From: Variovorax sp.
GTDB lineage: Bacteria > Pseudomonadota > Gammaproteobacteria > Burkholderiales > Burkholderiaceae_C
Reading direction: 5' to 3'
Length of the DNA stretch: 7,424 nt
Assembly: GCA_028292145.1 (NCBI GenBank)
Contig: JAQGMX010000164.1
Location: 1-7,424, forward strand
A program made the position numbers and the translations under genes. Below, piece after piece: positions 6,526 to 7,424 of this stretch (position 1 is its first letter; every line of letters begins with the position of its first letter). Under the pieces are notes generated by a model. That model did no database searches. It was not told the origin of the DNA and was given only the letters and a program-made list of their open reading frames with translations.

Positions 6526-6701
6526 GAATCGGGACGGGCCTGGGCGCAGGCGGGGAGAGTGAAAAGAATGCTAAAGACCACAGCGGGAAACTTTATTGTA
6601 GGAGCGGGCCGACGCCGGATGCTATCAATTCGATAGCTAAGAATGCCCGGTGCGTCGCTCCAAAAGGTCTTTTAACCGAATAACGTAACAGCACGTCGCG
6701 G
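6526..6701. other. Non-coding gap between gspK and gspL
   Basis: A 176-nt stretch interrupts an otherwise tightly packed operon. Counting by eye, 85 of the 160 bases at 6541-6700 are G or C (53%), clearly below the adjoining genes (for example 43 of 60 at 5341-5400). It holds the 61-bp inverted repeat at 6601-6661, a short AAAAG/CTTTT dyad at 6662-6673, and a TACAAT on the minus strand at 6600-6595. I find no plausible coding frame in it. It could be a 5' leader for a gspLMNDEF sub-operon, an RNA-processing or attenuation site, or the remnant of a small insertion. Confidence 0.75.
6601..6661. repeat. Imperfect 61-bp inverted repeat with an inner perfect palindrome
   Basis: Outer arms GGAGC (6601-6605) and GCTCC (6657-6661) pair. 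Inside them, after a GGGCC bulge, GACG (6611-6614) pairs with CGTC (6653-6656) and CCGG (6615-6618) with CCGG (6647-6650). The core is a perfect 6-bp hairpin: GCTATC (6621-6626) with GATAGC (6632-6637), loop AATTC. No T-run directly follows either outer arm, so it is not a standard intrinsic terminator in either direction. On the plus strand it is headed by GTAG (6598-6601), giving GTAGGAGCGGGC, which resembles the head of REP elements known from Pseudomonas and Xanthomonas. The pairing is seen directly; the REP-like identity is a guess. Confidence 0.6.
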
Positions 6702-7424
6702 TCACGGTCGGAGCGGAGAAATTGTCGTTCCCGCACCACGTTCGCGCCAAAGGATGGTGACGTCCATGCCTTTTCGCTGTACCAAAGACCGTTCTTCGAC
6801 CCAGGTGCGGTCGAGCCGCAGCTTGCCGAGAATCTCGAAGTAGTCGGTGGTGACGCTCTGCTGGCCGTCGACGATCTGCGCGTTCGAGACGGAGTCGGTC
6901 ATCTGTCCTGGATTCTGAAAAGGTCCGCGTGCACGCAACGAAACCACCCGCTGCGCGCCCGCCATGTCGAGCTTCGGCATGCTGGCAAAGAGAACTTCCG
7001 GCCCTGCGGTGTTGATGTTGATCGGCGTCGCGACCGGCAGGATCGTGACATAGGGCTCCAGCGCCTTCACCGTCGAGCTCGAGAGGCCCAGCCACACGAG
7101 CTGCGACACCTGCTGCGGCAGCAGCGGCGCGTCGGCCGATGGGGCGGTGGCACTGCTTCTTTCGACCGAGGTCGTCGCCGTGGACGTCGCGGTCGCGGTT
7201 CCCGTCGCAGTTCCCGTCGTGGTCGTGGTGGTAGTCGTCGTATTGGTGATCGTCGACTGGACCGGCAGCGCGCGCTGGAGGCTGGCGATCATTGCAGAAA
7301 GCTCCTGCGGCGGCAGGCCGAGCATGGTGAACAGCTTGGTGAACGCAGCCACGGCTGCCGGCAGAGGCTTTCCGCCGCTCACGAGGTTCAGCACGTTCAG
7401 CTTCGACTGGGCATCGACGATGCG
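6702..7424 (-). CDS. gspK: GspK, T2SS minor pseudopilin (partial, N-terminus missing)
   Basis: Large minor pseudopilin that caps the pseudopilus tip with GspI and GspJ. The visible 240 residues are the C-terminal part; the prepilin leader, hydrophobic helix and start of the globular domain (roughly the first 80-100 residues) lie beyond the right edge. The frame is open to position 7424, so the GTG at 7394 is an internal valine and not the start. The fragment begins RIVDAQSKLNVLNLVSGGKP, matching the GspK signature D-x-x-x-x-x-N-x-x-N-L. After an alpha-helical segment comes a near-pure Thr tract, about fragment residues 57-87. A second conserved region follows, with VSQLVWLGLSSSTVKALEPY and then PININTAGPEVLFASMP (about 133-150), a helix-hairpin-helix-like motif typical of the family. 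It ends in GMDVTILWRERG plus a short tail. The stop TGA is at 6704-6702. The Thr insertion is unusual; the rest looks functional. Confidence 0.93.
   Translation of the reverse strand, partial: RIVDAQSKLNVLNLVSGGKPLPAAVAAFTKLFTMLGLPPQELSAMIASLQRALPVQSTITNTTTTTTTTTGTATGTATATSTATTSVERSSATAPSADAPLLPQQVSQLVWLGLSSSTVKALEPYVTILPVATPININTAGPEVLFASMPKLDMAGAQRVVSLRARGPFQNPGQMTDSVSNAQIVDGQQSVTTDYFEILGKLRLDRTWVEERSLVQRKGMDVTILWRERGAGTTISPLRP
7164..7253 (-). repeat. Threonine-codon low-complexity tract inside gspK
   Basis: On the minus strand this stretch is a run of ACN codons (mostly ACC, ACG and ACT) interrupted by Gly, Ala and a few Ser codons, encoding nine Thr in a row and then a Gly/Thr/Ala-Thr alternation. 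On the plus strand it appears as GTC/GTG/GTT-type repeats. Synonymous codons vary, so it is not a perfect microsatellite. It lies between the two conserved regions of GspK and probably encodes a flexible linker or surface loop. Confidence 0.75.

Noticed and set aside
5257..6636. A 459-codon open frame on the plus strand opposite gspL
   Set aside because: Arg/Gln/His-rich shadow composition; gspL has clear domain structure and a membrane helix on the other strand.
6601..6673. Intrinsic terminator between gspK and gspL
   Set aside because: The hairpin is followed on the minus strand by TACAATAAAG, not a T-run. On the plus strand TTTT comes only 8 nt after the stem and no plus-strand gene precedes it.
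6637..7095. A 152-codon minus-strand frame overlapping the end of gspK and reaching into the gap
   Set aside because: It is out of frame with the conserved GspK C-terminus, has no family features, and only its last 21 codons lie outside gspK.
7392..7394. GTG at 7394 as the start of a 230-residue protein
   Set aside because: The frame is open to the window edge and the preceding residues (RIVDAQSKLN) are conserved GspK sequence, so the codon is an internal valine.
1..7424. CRISPR arrays, tRNA or rRNA genes, insertion sequences, phage genes
   Set aside because: None seen: no regularly spaced repeats, no cloverleaf-like segments, and coding capacity is fully taken up by gsp genes apart from the 176-nt gap.

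Overview
The window is a run of seven type II secretion system (T2SS, general secretion pathway) genes, all on the minus strand. In transcription order, from the right end to the left, they are gspK (5' end missing), gspL, gspM, gspN, gspD, gspE and gspF (only the first 41 codons). DNA is GC-rich with strongly GC-biased third codon positions, which produces long open frames on the opposite strand that are not genes. Protein character (a long secretin with Asn/Gln/Gly-rich loops, a GspN, a GspF starting MPAYSFEAIDEQGQ) and the order K-L-M-N-D-E-F suggest a betaproteobacterium of the Burkholderiales, most likely the Comamonadaceae (Variovorax/Acidovorax-like). This placement is an inference from memory of related operons, not a search.

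Layout: 7424-6702 gspK (3' two thirds); 6701-6526 a 176-nt non-coding gap with lower GC and a 61-bp imperfect inverted repeat; 6525-5323 gspL; 5326-4676 gspM (4-nt ATGA overlap with gspL); 4671-3868 gspN (4-nt gap); 3865-1565 gspD (2-nt gap); 1554-133 gspE (10-nt gap, GTG start); 122-1 gspF (10-nt gap, runs off the window). From gspL onward the genes are packed as one translation-coupled operon. The K/L gap is the only real interruption.

Together the products make most of the machine. GspD is the outer-membrane secretin channel. GspL, GspM and GspF form the inner-membrane platform. GspE is the cytoplasmic ATPase that drives pseudopilus assembly. GspK is the minor pseudopilin at the pseudopilus tip. 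GspN is an accessory inner-membrane protein found in only some T2SSs. The major pseudopilin and other minor pseudopilins (gspG, H, I, J) probably lie beyond the right edge. gspC is not in the window.

I see no undescribed system here. The points most worth a second look are the inverted-repeat element in the K/L gap, the near-pure threonine tract inside GspK, the low-complexity loops and Pro-rich tail of GspD, and the shortened zinc-binding loop of GspE.
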